Origin: Streptomyces jumonjinensis
GTDB taxonomy: Bacteria > Actinomycetota > Actinomycetes > Streptomycetales > Streptomycetaceae
Direction of reading: 5' to 3'
DNA length: 37,522 nt
NCBI RefSeq assembly: GCF_009600885.1
Contig: NZ_VCLA01000067.1
Location: 19,339 to 56,860, forward strand
Shown in pieces: positions 24,605-32,546 of this stretch. A model generated the notes under the pieces. That model saw only the letters and a program-made list of their open reading frames with translations. It did no database searches and was not told the origin of the DNA. Positions within the stretch are counted from its first letter, which is position 1, and each line of letters begins with the position of its first letter. The position numbers were made by a program, and so were the translations under genes.

Positions 24605-26134
24605 ATGGACCTGGAGACCTTCCGCAAGCTCGCCGCCGACCGCCGTGTCATCCCCGTCAGCCGTCGCCTCCTCGCGGACGGCGACACCCCCGTCGCGCTC
24701 TACCGGAAGCTCGCGGACGAGCGCCCCGGAACCTTCCTGCTGGAATCGGCGGATGGGGGCACCTCCCACGCCGTAGGCGGTGGGGGAGGGCGGTCGTGGT
24801 CCCGCTACTCCTTCGTCGGCGTCCGCAGCGCCGCCACCCTCACCGAACGTGACGGCCGGGCTCACTGGCTCGGCGCCCCGCCGGTCGGCGTCCCCGCCGA
24901 AGGCGACCCGCTCGCCGCGCTGCGCGCCACCGTCGAGGCCCTGCACACCCCGCGCGACCTCGCCTCCGGAATGCCGCCCTTCACCGGCGGCATGGTCGGC
25001 TACCTCGGCTACGACATCGTCCGCAGACTGGAGAAGATCGGCCCCGGCGAGCGCGACGATCTGCGCCTCCCCGAGCTGACCATGCTCCTCACCTCCGATC
25101 TCGCGGTGCTCGACCACTGGGACGGAACCGTCCTGCTGATCGCCAACGCCATCAACCACAACGATCTCGACACCGGGGTCGACGAGGCGTACGCGGACGC
25201 CGTCGCCCGGCTCGACGCCATGGAGCGCGACCTCGCCCAGCCGCTCGCCTCCGCACCGGCCGCCCTCCCGCCGTCCGAGCTGCCCGACTTCTCCGCCAAG
25301 TGGGGCGGCGTCGACTACCAGAACGCCGTCGACGACATCAAGGAGCGCATCCGGGCCGGTGAGGCCTTCCAGGTGGTGCCCTCGCAGCGGTTCGAGACCG
25401 ACTGCACGGCGAGCGCGCTGGACGTCTACCGGGTGCTGCGGGCCACCAACCCCAGCCCCTACATGTACCTCCTCCGCTTCGACGGATTCGACGTGGTCGG
25501 CTCCAGCCCCGAGGCCCTGGTCAAGGTCGAGGACGGGAACGCCATGGTCCACCCCATCGCGGGCACCCGGCCGCGCGGCGCGTCCCCGCAGGAGGACCAG
25601 GCCCTCGCCGAAGAGCTGCTGGCCGACCCCAAGGAGCGCGCCGAGCATCTGATGCTGGTCGACCTCGGCCGCAACGACCTGGGCCGGGTCTGCGAGCCGG
25701 GCAGCGTCGAGGTGGTCGACTTCATGTCCATCGAGCGCTACTCCCATGTCATGCACATCGTCTCGACCGTCACCGGCCGGGTCTCCGGGGACCGCACCGC
25801 CTTCGACGTACTGACCGCGTGCTTCCCCGCCGGCACCCTCTCCGGAGCGCCCAAGCCCCGCGCGATGCAGATCATCGACGAGCTGGAACCCTCCCGCCGG
25901 GGGCTGTACGGAGGCTGCGTCGGCTATCTCGACTTCGCCGGGGACGCGGACACCGCGATCGCCATCCGTACCGCGCTGCTCCGCGACGGCACCGCGTATG
26001 TGCAGGCCGGAGCGGGTGTGGTGGCCGACTCCGACCCGGTCGCCGAAGACACCGAATGCCGGAACAAGGCCGCGGCCGTGCTCCGCGCCGTCCACACGGC
26101 CAACCGGTTGAACGACCCCACGCCGACCGGCTGA
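24605..26134 (+). CDS. trpE: Anthranilate synthase component I
   Basis: A 509-aa chorismate-utilising subunit making anthranilate with the glutaminase TrpG, which is not in this window. Motifs are [22 protein letters not shown] (feedback-site region), [47 protein letters not shown] and [10 protein letters not shown]. These are consistent with an active enzyme. Residues about 50-61 ([12 protein letters not shown]) look like an insertion encoded by a palindromic element; from memory other TrpE proteins run directly from LLESA to GRSWSRYSF. The loop is N-terminal and need not harm activity. The hisI stop is 11 bases upstream. Confidence 0.97.
   Translation: MDLETFRKLAADRRVIPVSRRLLADGDTPVALYRKLADERPGTFLLESADGGTSHAVGGGGGRSWSRYSFVGVRSAATLTERDGRAHWLGAPPVGVPAEGDPLAALRATVEALHTPRDLASGMPPFTGGMVGYLGYDIVRRLEKIGPGERDDLRLPELTMLLTSDLAVLDHWDGTVLLIANAINHNDLDTGVDEAYADAVARLDAMERDLAQPLASAPAALPPSELPDFSAKWGGVDYQNAVDDIKERIRAGEAFQVVPSQRFETDCTASALDVYRVLRATNPSPYMYLLRFDGFDVVGSSPEALVKVEDGNAMVHPIAGTRPRGASPQEDQALAEELLADPKERAEHLMLVDLGRNDLGRVCEPGSVEVVDFMSIERYSHVMHIVSTVTGRVSGDRTAFDVLTACFPAGTLSGAPKPRAMQIIDELEPSRRGLYGGCVGYLDFAGDADTAIAIRTALLRDGTAYVQAGAGVVADSDPVAEDTECRNKAAAVLRAVHTANRLNDPTPTG
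24752..24789. repeat. Palindromic element inserted in frame in trpE
   Basis: CCTCCCACGCC (24762-24772), GTA loop, then GGCGGTGGGGGAGG (24776-24789) form an imperfect hairpin with small G bulges. It is preceded by GGGGGCA (24755-24761). I recall similar CACCTCCC...GGGGGAGG palindromes recurring across Streptomyces genomes. It encodes about 12 extra residues. Confidence 0.65.
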
Positions 26135-26156
26135 TGTACGGCGGACGGGCGTAGGG

Positions 26157-26162
26157 GATAGT
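26157..26162 (+). promoter_or_regulatory. -10-like hexamer before the TIGR02234 gene
   Basis: GATAGT ends 6 bases before the GTG at 26169. A GGAGG at 26163-26167 is only one base from the GTG, too close for an ordinary ribosome-binding site, so the start could be leaderless. Confidence 0.3.
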
Positions 26163-26168
26163 GGAGGC

Positions 26169-26807
26169 GTGAGCGCCGTCCCCGTACCCCAGCCCCGTGC
26201 CGCCGCATCGGCCGCCGCAGCGAACACCGCCCGCCGCAGCCTCGCGGCGGCGCTGTTCCTCGGCGCCCTCGGCGCGGCCGTCGTCCTCCTCACCTCCGGC
26301 CGGACCTGGGCCGAGGGCACGGCCTCGGTCGCCGGCGGCGCGCTGCCCCTGGACGTCAGCGGCAGCGACGTCAACGGCCTGCCCACCGCCCTCGCCGTCG
26401 TCGGCCTGGCCGCGCTCGTCGCCGTCTTCGCCGTACGCGGCAAGGGGCGGCGCCTGGTGTCGGCGCTGCTCGCCCTGAGCGGCGCCGGCGCCGCCGTCGG
26501 CGCCTTCCTGGGCGCCTCCGACCGCGAGGCCCTGGACGCGGCGGCGGTCCAGCACACCGGGGACCCCCACGCCACGATCGACGCCCTCACCCATACGGCC
26601 TGGCCCTATGTGACGCTGGTGGGCGGAGCGCTGATCCTGCTGGCGGGAGTGCTCGCGCTCCGGTACGGCGGCCGGTGGCCCGCCATGTCCGGCCGCTATG
26701 AGCGCGACGGCTCGCCCCGCGCCCGCAAGGCCCCCGCCGTGGACCCCGACCGGCCCGAGGACCTGTGGAAGGCGCTGGACCGCGGCGAGGACCCGACCGG
26801 CGGCTGA
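26169..26807 (+). CDS. TIGR02234 family membrane protein (Trp-operon associated)
   Basis: A 212-aa membrane protein of the family found next to actinobacterial tryptophan genes (TIGR02234/Trp_oprn_chp). Four hydrophobic segments lie near residues 24-42, 74-92, 98-116 and 146-164. The first is followed by SGRTWAEG and an outside loop, typical of the family. The C-terminal tail is hydrophilic and ends GEDPTGG. The role is unknown; a link to tryptophan rests on gene neighbourhood only. It lies 34 bases after trpE. Its stop codon is within the first unit of a tandem repeat. Confidence 0.92.
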   Translation: MSAVPVPQPRAAASAAAANTARRSLAAALFLGALGAAVVLLTSGRTWAEGTASVAGGALPLDVSGSDVNGLPTALAVVGLAALVAVFAVRGKGRRLVSALLALSGAGAAVGAFLGASDREALDAAAVQHTGDPHATIDALTHTAWPYVTLVGGALILLAGVLALRYGGRWPAMSGRYERDGSPRARKAPAVDPDRPEDLWKALDRGEDPTGG

Positions 26808-26931
26808 GCCCGTAGACCGCGCGCGATCCGCCCGGCTGACCCCGTACACCACCCGCGATCCGCCCGGCTGACCCCGTACACCGAGGTGAGGACCCCACCG
26901 GCGGACCCCGTGCACCGCGCGCGACCGCGCC
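26802..26931. repeat. Tandem repeat spanning a stop codon, 32-base period
   Basis: Units start at 26802, 26834 and 26866, each with GGCTGA then [GC]CCCGTA[GC]ACC. The first two match at 28 of 32 positions, and the third diverges after 17 bases. A related unit starts at 26900. The first GGCTGA is the final Gly codon plus stop of the TIGR02234 gene. GAGGACCC[GC]ACCGGCGG near the gene end also recurs from about 26888. Confidence 0.85.
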
Positions 26932-27089
26932 GGTCCGGCCCCCGGGCGCGTGCCGTCGGCCCGCGTACGGGACAATGTCACCCGAGCCCGCGGCTCACCC
27001 CAGGGCAGCGGCTCACCGCCCGTACCCCGGGCTCCCCCCGGAGCATCCGCGCCGAGCCCGCCACAGACATCAGCAACGAGGAGCAACTC

Positions 27090-27359
27090 ATGTCGGCCTC
27101 CGCCCACGGACACACCCCGGCCGCCTGGACCGGTGTCGTCATCGCCTTCATCGGCTTCTGCGTCTCAGGCGTGTTCATGGTCGCCGCCAACCCCCTCGGC
27201 TTCTGGGGCGGCATCGTGATCGTCTTCGTCGGCGGAGGCGTCGGCATGGTGATGAAGGGCGCCGGGCTCGGCAAGCCCAAGGAGTCCGCGGCCGAGGTCG
27301 AGGCCCACCGCAAGGCCACCCAGGCCGCCCTGGACCGGGCGAAGGCCACCGCCGTCTGA
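27090..27359 (+). CDS. HGxxPAAW family small membrane protein
   Basis: An 89-aa actinobacterial membrane protein named for its N-terminal signature, here HGHTPAAW at residues 6-13. Two hydrophobic helices (about 14-33 and 38-57) are followed by a charged, probably cytoplasmic helix with KESAAEVEAHRKATQ. The ATG has a good GAGGAG at 6-7-base spacing. It belongs to the cluster of small membrane proteins between trpE and trpC in Streptomyces. No function is known to me. Confidence 0.9.
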   Translation: MSASAHGHTPAAWTGVVIAFIGFCVSGVFMVAANPLGFWGGIVIVFVGGGVGMVMKGAGLGKPKESAAEVEAHRKATQAALDRAKATAV

Positions 27360-27412
27360 CCACCGCCGGGCCCGCGGCCGTCCATCGGCCCGGACCGGCA
27401 CTCGCACGACAC

Positions 27413-27445
27413 AAGGCGCGGACCGGCACCGCCGGGCTGCGCCTT
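27413..27445 (+). terminator. Terminator after the HGxxPAAW gene
   Basis: AAGGCGC (27413-27419) pairs with GCGCCTT (27439-27445), with CCGGC/GCCGG pairing inside. T27446 extends the T-run beyond the stem. Confidence 0.6.
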
Positions 27446-27459
27446 TCCGTGTCCATGGA

Positions 27460-27465
27460 GACAAT
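27460..27465 (+). promoter_or_regulatory. -10-like hexamer before the DUF2752 gene
   Basis: GACAAT ends 6 bases before the GTG at 27472. No ribosome-binding site is seen, and a terminator lies just upstream. Confidence 0.4.
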
Positions 27466-27471
27466 CACGGG

Positions 27472-27918
27472 GTGGACGCCATGACCTCACCAGCCGCCCG
27501 CGGCCGGCCGCCCGGGCCCGCCCCGCTGGCCCGCCGGCTCGCCGCACCGCTGGCCGTCGCCGCCGGGACGGCCTCGGCCTTCGCGTACGTCGGCGCGGTC
27601 GACCCCAATGAACCCGGCCACTACCCCGTCTGCCCGCTGCTCAGCCTCACCGGCGTCTACTGCCCCGGCTGCGGCGGACTGCGCAGCGCCCACGCCTTCG
27701 TCAACGGCGATCTGGCCACCGCCCTCGGCGCCAACGCCGTCGCCGTCACCGGCTATGTCGTCCTCGCCGTGGTCTGGGCGGCCTGGCCGGTTCTCGCGGT
27801 ACGGGACCGGCCGCTGCGGATCACGCTCGCGCCGGTCTGGTGGTGGTCGCTCGGCGGGGCCGTGCTGATCTTCAGCGTGGTGCGGAATCTTCCCTTCGGC
27901 TCGGCCCTGGCCCCCTGA
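27472..27918 (+). CDS. DUF2752 family membrane protein
   Basis: A 148-aa membrane protein with the DUF2752 signature CPGCGGLRSAHAFVNGDLATALGAN (about residues 65-89), preceded by YPVCPLLSLTGVYC. The paired cysteines could bind metal or form disulfides, but the family's role is unknown. Hydrophobic segments lie near 20-40, 85-105 and 118-140. The GTG at 27472 fits the leaderless spacing; an ATG three codons later (27481) is an alternative. It is 134 bases upstream of trpC. Confidence 0.9.
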   Translation: MDAMTSPAARGRPPGPAPLARRLAAPLAVAAGTASAFAYVGAVDPNEPGHYPVCPLLSLTGVYCPGCGGLRSAHAFVNGDLATALGANAVAVTGYVVLAVVWAAWPVLAVRDRPLRITLAPVWWWSLGGAVLIFSVVRNLPFGSALAP

Positions 27919-27942
27919 AGCGCCGCAGCTGAGCCGCGTGGA

Positions 27943-27992
27943 GTCCCAGCACGTGGGACGGCTGTCCACCGGATGCGGAGCCCGGGCCCCGC
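27943..27992. promoter_or_regulatory. Two inverted repeats upstream of trpC
   Basis: GTCCCA (27943-27948), 5-base spacer, TGGGAC (27954-27959) is a perfect 6-5-6 repeat containing CACGTG. A second, 18-base near-palindrome (27975-27992, GCGGAGCCC against GGGCCCCGC, one mismatch) lies just before a -10-like TACCAT (27999-28004). They could be operators of trpC, or the first could end the DUF2752 transcript. Confidence 0.45.
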
Positions 27993-28052
27993 TGCGGATA
28001 CCATCGACATGGCTGATCCTTAACACCAACGTTCCGGAAGGGGGCCGCTCGG

Positions 28053-28862
28053 GTGAGTGTGCTCGACGAGATCATCGAAGGCGTACGCGCCGACCTCGCG
28101 GAACGGCAGGCGCGCGTCAGCCTCGACGAGCTCAAGGAGCGCGCGGCCAAGGCTCCAGCGGCCAAGGACGGCGTCGCCGCACTGCGCGGCGAGGGCGTCC
28201 AGGTGATCTGCGAGGTGAAGCGCTCCAGCCCGTCCAAGGGCGCGCTCGCCGCGATCGCGGACCCGGCCGGGCTCGCCGCGGACTACGAGGCGGGCGGCGC
28301 GGCCGTCATCTCCGTCCTGACCGAGCAGCGCCGCTTCGGCGGCTCGCTCGCGGACCTGGAGGCCGTCCGGGCCCGGGTCGACATCCCCGTGCTCCGCAAG
28401 GACTTCATCGTCACCGCGTACCAGCTCTGGGAGGCCCGTGCGTACGGCGCCGATCTGGTGCTGCTGATCGTGGCGGCCCTGGAGCAGGAGGCCCTGGTCT
28501 CGCTGATCGAGCGGGCCGAGTCCATCGGGCTCACCCCGCTGGTCGAGGTGCACGACGAAGAGGAGATCGAGCGCGCGGTGGAAGCCGGCGCGAAGATCAT
28601 CGGAGTCAACGCGCGCAATCTGAAGACGCTCCAGGTGGACCGCTCCACCTTCGACCGGATCGCGGACGACATCCCGGCGCATATCGTCAAGATCGCCGAG
28701 TCCGGGGTGCGCGGCCCGCACGACCTGATCGCCTACGCCAACGCGGGCGCGGACGCGGTGCTCGTCGGGGAATCCCTGGTCACCGGCCGTGACCCCAAGG
28801 CCGCGGTCGCCGATCTGGTCGCCGCCGGGGCCCACCCCGCGCTCCGCCACGGGCGGAGCTGA
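28053..28862 (+). CDS. trpC: Indole-3-glycerol phosphate synthase
   Basis: A 269-aa (beta/alpha)8 enzyme that cyclises CdRP to indole-3-glycerol phosphate with loss of CO2. It is monofunctional, without a TrpF domain. Conserved features include the catalytic Lys in [19 protein letters not shown], the Glu of [34 protein letters not shown] and AESGVRG. The GTG start has GGAAGGGGG upstream. It begins the trpC-trpM-trpB-trpA cluster. Confidence 0.98.
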   Translation: MSVLDEIIEGVRADLAERQARVSLDELKERAAKAPAAKDGVAALRGEGVQVICEVKRSSPSKGALAAIADPAGLAADYEAGGAAVISVLTEQRRFGGSLADLEAVRARVDIPVLRKDFIVTAYQLWEARAYGADLVLLIVAALEQEALVSLIERAESIGLTPLVEVHDEEEIERAVEAGAKIIGVNARNLKTLQVDRSTFDRIADDIPAHIVKIAESGVRGPHDLIAYANAGADAVLVGESLVTGRDPKAAVADLVAAGAHPALRHGRS

Positions 28863-28870
28863 CCGCCGCC

Positions 28871-29065
28871 GTGCCCACCGCCCTTCCCCGCCGACCGCGA
28901 CCGGCCCCCGGTGACGCGTACGCCCGCCTCGCGCGCGGCTGCCGTCCCCGTGGCTGTCGCGCGCCGGCGCGGCGGGTGCACGGCCGCAGGGTCCGCTATG
29001 TGATCGGCTCGGAGCCGGGCCAGGTCAACGGCATGCGATGGCGGGCCGCCTCCGCGCACCGCTGA
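28871..29065 (+). CDS. trpM: TrpM-like small protein between trpC and trpB
   Basis: A 64-aa, very basic protein (Arg-rich, no hydrophobic segment) containing RPRGCRAPARRVHGRRVRYV and ending EPGQVNGMRWRAASAHR. Position and size match trpM (earlier trpX) of the S. coelicolor trpCXBA cluster. From memory, that product is reported to modulate tryptophan synthesis and differentiation. The GTG lies 8 bases after trpC with no clear ribosome-binding site, so the exact start is uncertain. The mechanism is not evident from sequence. Two cysteines at most, no known fold. Confidence 0.8.
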   Translation: MPTALPRRPRPAPGDAYARLARGCRPRGCRAPARRVHGRRVRYVIGSEPGQVNGMRWRAASAHR

Positions 29066-29180
29066 CGCCGGTCCCGCCCGGGACGGCCGAGCGGCTCTCC
29101 GCCCCCGCGGGGCAGACGGACCTGGTTCCGTCGCCCGTACGGCGCTGACCGCCCGCCGCCCCGGCCCGAGGCCGCCGCGT

Positions 29181-29229
29181 CCGGTCCGGACCGGCGCGTT
29201 CGCATGCCGGACCCCGCCTTCGCGGCGGG
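29181..29229. other. Hairpins in the trpM-trpB gap
   Basis: A perfect palindrome CCGGTCCGGACCGG (29181-29194) and a UUCG-type hairpin, CCCGCC (29213-29218) with GGCGGG (29224-29229), lie in the 264-base gap before trpB. They could attenuate or process the transcript. No other gene is seen in the gap. Confidence 0.45.
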
Positions 29230-29293
29230 TGCCGGTGTGCCGCCGTACGCCGGGCCGGAGGGTGCGCCCAGGTGTCCTCTGCACATTCAGACT

Positions 29294-29321
29294 TCAGGGG
29301 CGTGGAGCCCCTTCTGAGGAG
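29294..29321 (+). promoter_or_regulatory. Hairpin overlapping the trpB ribosome-binding site
   Basis: TCAG/CTGA (29294-29297 with 29314-29317) and GGGC/GCCC (29298-29301 with 29307-29310) close a hairpin. Its distal arm overlaps the first bases of the trpB Shine-Dalgarno sequence GAGGAG (29316-29321), 8 bases before the ATG. A simpler AGGGGC/GCCCCT pairing is an alternative. Confidence 0.45.
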
Positions 29322-29329
29322 TACGTCGG

Positions 29330-30568
29330 ATGTCTTCTGACTTCTTCATCCCGGATCCGGACGGCAAGGTCCCCGGCGCCACGGGCTACTTCGGCGACTT
29401 CGGGGGCAAGTTCATCCCCGAGGCGCTCGTCGCCGCGGTCGACGAGGTCGCCGTCGAGTACGACAAGGCCAAGGCCGACCCGGCCTTCGCCGCCGAGCTC
29501 AACGATCTGCTGGTCAACTACACGGGCCGCCCGAGCGCCCTGACCGAGGTGCCCCGGTTCGCCGAGCACGCGGGCGGCGCGCGGATCTTCCTCAAGCGCG
29601 AGGATCTGAACCACACCGGCTCCCACAAGATCAACAACGTGCTGGGCCAGGCCCTGCTCACCCGGCGGATGGGCAAGACCCGGGTCATCGCCGAGACCGG
29701 AGCGGGTCAGCACGGCGTCGCCACCGCGACCGCCTGCGCCCTCTTCGGCCTGGACTGCACCATCTACATGGGCGAGATCGACACCCGGCGCCAGGCGCTG
29801 AACGTCGCCCGGATGCGGATGCTCGGCGCCGAGGTCATCCCGGTGACCTCGGGCAGCCGGACCCTGAAGGACGCCATCAACGAGGCGTTCCGCGACTGGG
29901 TCGCCAATGTCGACCACACCCACTATCTCTTCGGCACGGTCGCGGGCCCGCACCCCTTCCCGGCCATGGTGCGCGACTTCCACCGGGTCATCGGGGTGGA
30001 GGCCCGCCGCCAGATCCTGGAGCGGGCCGGCCGGCTCCCGGACGCGGCGGTCGCCTGCGTCGGCGGCGGCTCCAACGCCATCGGGCTCTTCCACGCCTTC
30101 ATTCCGGACACCTCCGTCCGGCTCATCGGCTGCGAACCGGCGGGCCACGGCATCGAGACCGGTGAGCACGCGGCGACCCTGACCATGGGCGAGCCGGGCA
30201 TTCTGCACGGCTCGCGGTCCTATGTCCTCCAGGACGAGGAAGGCCAGATCACCGAGCCGTACTCGATCTCCGCCGGGCTCGACTACCCGGGCATCGGCCC
30301 CGAACACGCGTATCTCAAGGACATCGGCCGCGGCGAGTACCGCGCGATCACCGACGACGAGGCGATGTCGGCGCTGCGGCTGCTCTCCCGCACCGAGGGG
30401 ATCATCCCCGCGATCGAGTCCGCGCACGCGGTCGCCGGAGCCCTGGACGTCGGCCGGGAGCTGGGCGGGGACGGGCTGATCATCATCAACCTCTCCGGCC
30501 GCGGGGACAAGGACATGGACACCGCCGCCCGGTACTTCGGGCTCTACGACGGGGAGGACGCCAAGTGA
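29330..30568 (+). CDS. trpB: Tryptophan synthase beta chain
   Basis: A 412-aa PLP enzyme joining indole and serine to give tryptophan. The PLP lysine is Lys100 in [10 protein letters not shown]. Other family marks are [13 protein letters not shown] near the N-terminus, the catalytic Glu in [13 protein letters not shown], the phosphate-binding [10 protein letters not shown] and the Ser of the C-terminal NLSGRGDKD. It has a good ribosome-binding site next to a hairpin and overlaps trpA by GTGA. It forms the alpha2beta2 complex with TrpA, which channels indole. Confidence 0.99.
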   Translation: MSSDFFIPDPDGKVPGATGYFGDFGGKFIPEALVAAVDEVAVEYDKAKADPAFAAELNDLLVNYTGRPSALTEVPRFAEHAGGARIFLKREDLNHTGSHKINNVLGQALLTRRMGKTRVIAETGAGQHGVATATACALFGLDCTIYMGEIDTRRQALNVARMRMLGAEVIPVTSGSRTLKDAINEAFRDWVANVDHTHYLFGTVAGPHPFPAMVRDFHRVIGVEARRQILERAGRLPDAAVACVGGGSNAIGLFHAFIPDTSVRLIGCEPAGHGIETGEHAATLTMGEPGILHGSRSYVLQDEEGQITEPYSISAGLDYPGIGPEHAYLKDIGRGEYRAITDDEAMSALRLLSRTEGIIPAIESAHAVAGALDVGRELGGDGLIIINLSGRGDKDMDTAARYFGLYDGEDAK

Positions 30569-31389
30569 GCGGCAACATCGCACTGCTCAGCGACACGCTC
30601 GCGCGCGCGAAGGCGGAGGGCCGGGCGGCCCTCATCGCCTATCTCCCGGCCGGGTTCCCGACCGTCGAGGGCGGCATCGAGGCCGTCAAGGCCGTACTGG
30701 ACGCGGGCGCCGACGTCGTCGAGGTGGGGCTGCCGCACAGCGATCCCGTTCTGGACGGCCCGGTCATCCAGACCGCCGACGACATCGCCCTGCGCGGCGG
30801 CGTCAAGATCGCCGATGTGATGCGCACGGTCCGCGAGGCCCATGCCGCCACCGGTAAGCCGGTGCTGGTGATGACGTACTGGAACCCGATCGACCGCTAC
30901 GGCGTCGAGCGGTTCACCGCCGAGCTGGCCGAGGCCGGGGGCGCGGGCTGCATCCTGCCCGATCTGCCGGTCGAGGAGTCCGCGGTGTGGCGGGAGCACG
31001 CCGGGAAGCACGCTCTGGCCACGGTCTTCGTCGTGGCGCCGAGCAGCAAGGACGCCCGGATCGCCACCATCGCCGAAGCCGGTTCCGGCTTTCTGTACGC
31101 GGCCTCGCTGATGGGCGTCACCGGCACCCGGGCGTCGGTGGGCGCACAGGCCCAGGACCTGGTCGAGCGGACCCGCGCCACCACCGAGCTGCCGGTCTGC
31201 GTGGGCCTTGGCGTCTCCAACGCCGAGCAGGCCGCCGAGGTCGCCGCGTTCGCGGACGGGGTGATCGTCGGCTCCGCGTTCGTCAAGCGTCTGCTGGACG
31301 CCCCGGACGCCGCCGCGGGGCTGGAGGCGCTCGGGGAGCTGACGCGCGAGCTGGCCGACGGCGTACGCCGGGGGCGCGTCAGCGCGTAG
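30565..31389 (+). CDS. trpA: Tryptophan synthase alpha chain
   Basis: A 274-aa (beta/alpha)8 enzyme cleaving indole-3-glycerol phosphate into indole and glyceraldehyde 3-phosphate. Catalytic residues are Glu53 (VVEVGLP) and Asp64 (SDPVLDGP); [18 protein letters not shown] and VCVGLGVSN are further family motifs. The start GTG overlaps the trpB stop, so the subunits are translationally coupled. Two hairpins follow, marking the end of the trp transcript. Confidence 0.98.
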   Translation: MSGNIALLSDTLARAKAEGRAALIAYLPAGFPTVEGGIEAVKAVLDAGADVVEVGLPHSDPVLDGPVIQTADDIALRGGVKIADVMRTVREAHAATGKPVLVMTYWNPIDRYGVERFTAELAEAGGAGCILPDLPVEESAVWREHAGKHALATVFVVAPSSKDARIATIAEAGSGFLYAASLMGVTGTRASVGAQAQDLVERTRATTELPVCVGLGVSNAEQAAEVAAFADGVIVGSAFVKRLLDAPDAAAGLEALGELTRELADGVRRGRVSA

Positions 31390-31400
31390 CACAAGCCTCT

Positions 31401-31464
31401 CGTACGACATCGCTCGTACGGGTGGATCTGGGACCGGGGAGGCACGTACGTGCCTCCCCGGTTC
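31401..31464 (+). terminator. Tandem-hairpin terminator after trpA
   Basis: CGTACGA (31401-31407) pairs with TCGTACG (31414-31420). A perfect 30-base palindrome then runs from 31433 to 31462 (ACCGGGGAGGCACGT and its complement), extendable by a G-U and a G-C pair. It ends 11 bases before the next start codon. Confidence 0.85.
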
Positions 31465-31475
31465 GTTTGCGGGAT

Positions 31476-32435
31476 GTGAGCGACAACAGTCAGGAACGGA
31501 AAGGGACCGCGCGCGAGCGGCTCCAGCGGGAACGCGAGCGGGAGAAGGCCCGGGAGAGACGGCGGCGGGTGCTGATCGTCTCCGCCGCGGTGGTGGCCGT
31601 CCTCGGCCTGGCCGCCGTGGTCGGGGTGATCGCGGCCAACGCGGGGAACGAGAAGAAGAGCGGCTCCGAGGCCAGTCCGGCGCTGGCCCCCGCGGGCGCG
31701 GTGGGCAAGGAGCGGACGGCCATCCCGGTCGGCGCGAGCGACGCCCCCTCCACGCTCACGGTGTGGGAGGACTTCCGCTGCCCGGTCTGCGCCCAGTTCG
31801 AGAACGTCTTCCGGGACACCATCCATGACCTGGAGAAATCGGGCGAGCTGCGCGTCGAGTACAACCTCGCCACCATCATCGACGGGAACATGGGCGGCAG
31901 CGGCTCCCTGCGCGCCGCCAACGCGGCTGCCTGCGCCCAGGACATCGGCAAGTTCTCGCCGTACCACGATGTGCTCTTCCAGAACCAGCCGCCGGAGACC
32001 GACGACGCCTTCGGGAAGAACAGCCGGCTGATCGAGCTGGCGGGGAAGGTCGACGGGCTGGACACCCCCGCCTTCCGCAGCTGTGTGGAGGACGGCAAGC
32101 ACGACTCCTGGGTCGCCGAGTCCAACAAGGTGTTCACGACCGGCGGTTTCCGGGGGACCCCGACCGTACTGCTCAACGGTGAGTCGATCTTCCCGGACAA
32201 GGCCGGGGAGCAGATCTCGGTCCCCAACCTGAAGAAGTGGGTGGCCGAGGCGAACAAGGGCAAGCAGCCGGGCACCCGGAGCCCCGCGCCACCGGTCTCC
32301 TCGCCGTCGCCCCCTGCGTCGTCTCCTGCGGCGTCCCCCGCGTCCTCTCCTGCGTCGTCTCCTGCGGCGGGCGGAACCCCGGCCGCCGCGCGGGTCCCGG
32401 GTCAGGCGACGGTCCCGGGTCAGGCGGGTTCCTGA
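31476..32435 (+). CDS. Membrane-anchored DsbA-like thioredoxin protein with Pro/Ser tail
   Basis: A 319-aa protein of the same build as the one at 106-915. It has a charged cytoplasmic N-terminus with RERLQREREREKARERRRR, one membrane helix (about 32-54) and an extracytoplasmic Thioredoxin_4 domain. CPVC is at Cys102-Cys105 and the cis-Pro is Pro229 in GTPT. Unlike its paralogue it carries a C-terminal tail (from about 265) of PASSPAA-type repeats, encoded by a 21-base exact repeat (32313-32333 and 32349-32369), which may span cell wall. The GTG at 31476 sits right behind the trpA terminator. The stop is inside a 17-base tandem repeat. Confidence 0.92.
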   Translation: MSDNSQERKGTARERLQREREREKARERRRRVLIVSAAVVAVLGLAAVVGVIAANAGNEKKSGSEASPALAPAGAVGKERTAIPVGASDAPSTLTVWEDFRCPVCAQFENVFRDTIHDLEKSGELRVEYNLATIIDGNMGGSGSLRAANAAACAQDIGKFSPYHDVLFQNQPPETDDAFGKNSRLIELAGKVDGLDTPAFRSCVEDGKHDSWVAESNKVFTTGGFRGTPTVLLNGESIFPDKAGEQISVPNLKKWVAEANKGKQPGTRSPAPPVSSPSPPASSPAASPASSPASSPAAGGTPAAARVPGQATVPGQAGS

Positions 32436-32457
32436 GCGGGGCGGGTTCCTGAGCGGG
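32424..32457. repeat. 17-bp tandem repeat spanning a stop codon
   Basis: GCGGGTTCCTGAGCGGG occurs at 32424-32440 and 32441-32457. The first copy holds the last codons and TGA stop of the DsbA-like gene. A preceding pair, GGTCCCGGGTCAGGCG, is coding. Confidence 0.9.
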
Positions 32458-32460
32458 GAG

Positions 32461-32515
32461 GGTTCCCGGCCGTCGGAGCGGCCCGCCGTCCCGGGCGGGC
32501 CTGCGGGCGGGAACC
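32461..32515 (+). terminator. Nested-hairpin terminator
   Basis: The outer stem is GGTTCCCG (32461-32468) with CGGGAACC (32508-32515). The inner stem is GGCCCGCC (32480-32487) with GGCGGGCC (32494-32501). It lies just after the DsbA-like gene and before the lgt promoter. Confidence 0.7.
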
Positions 32516-32546
32516 GGGCCCGTTATCCATACGTTGTCCAGGTGGG

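Noticed and set aside
28009..28023. Classical tryptophan attenuator upstream of trpC
   Set aside because: The only mini-ORF has no Trp codons and no terminator/antiterminator pair follows before trpC.
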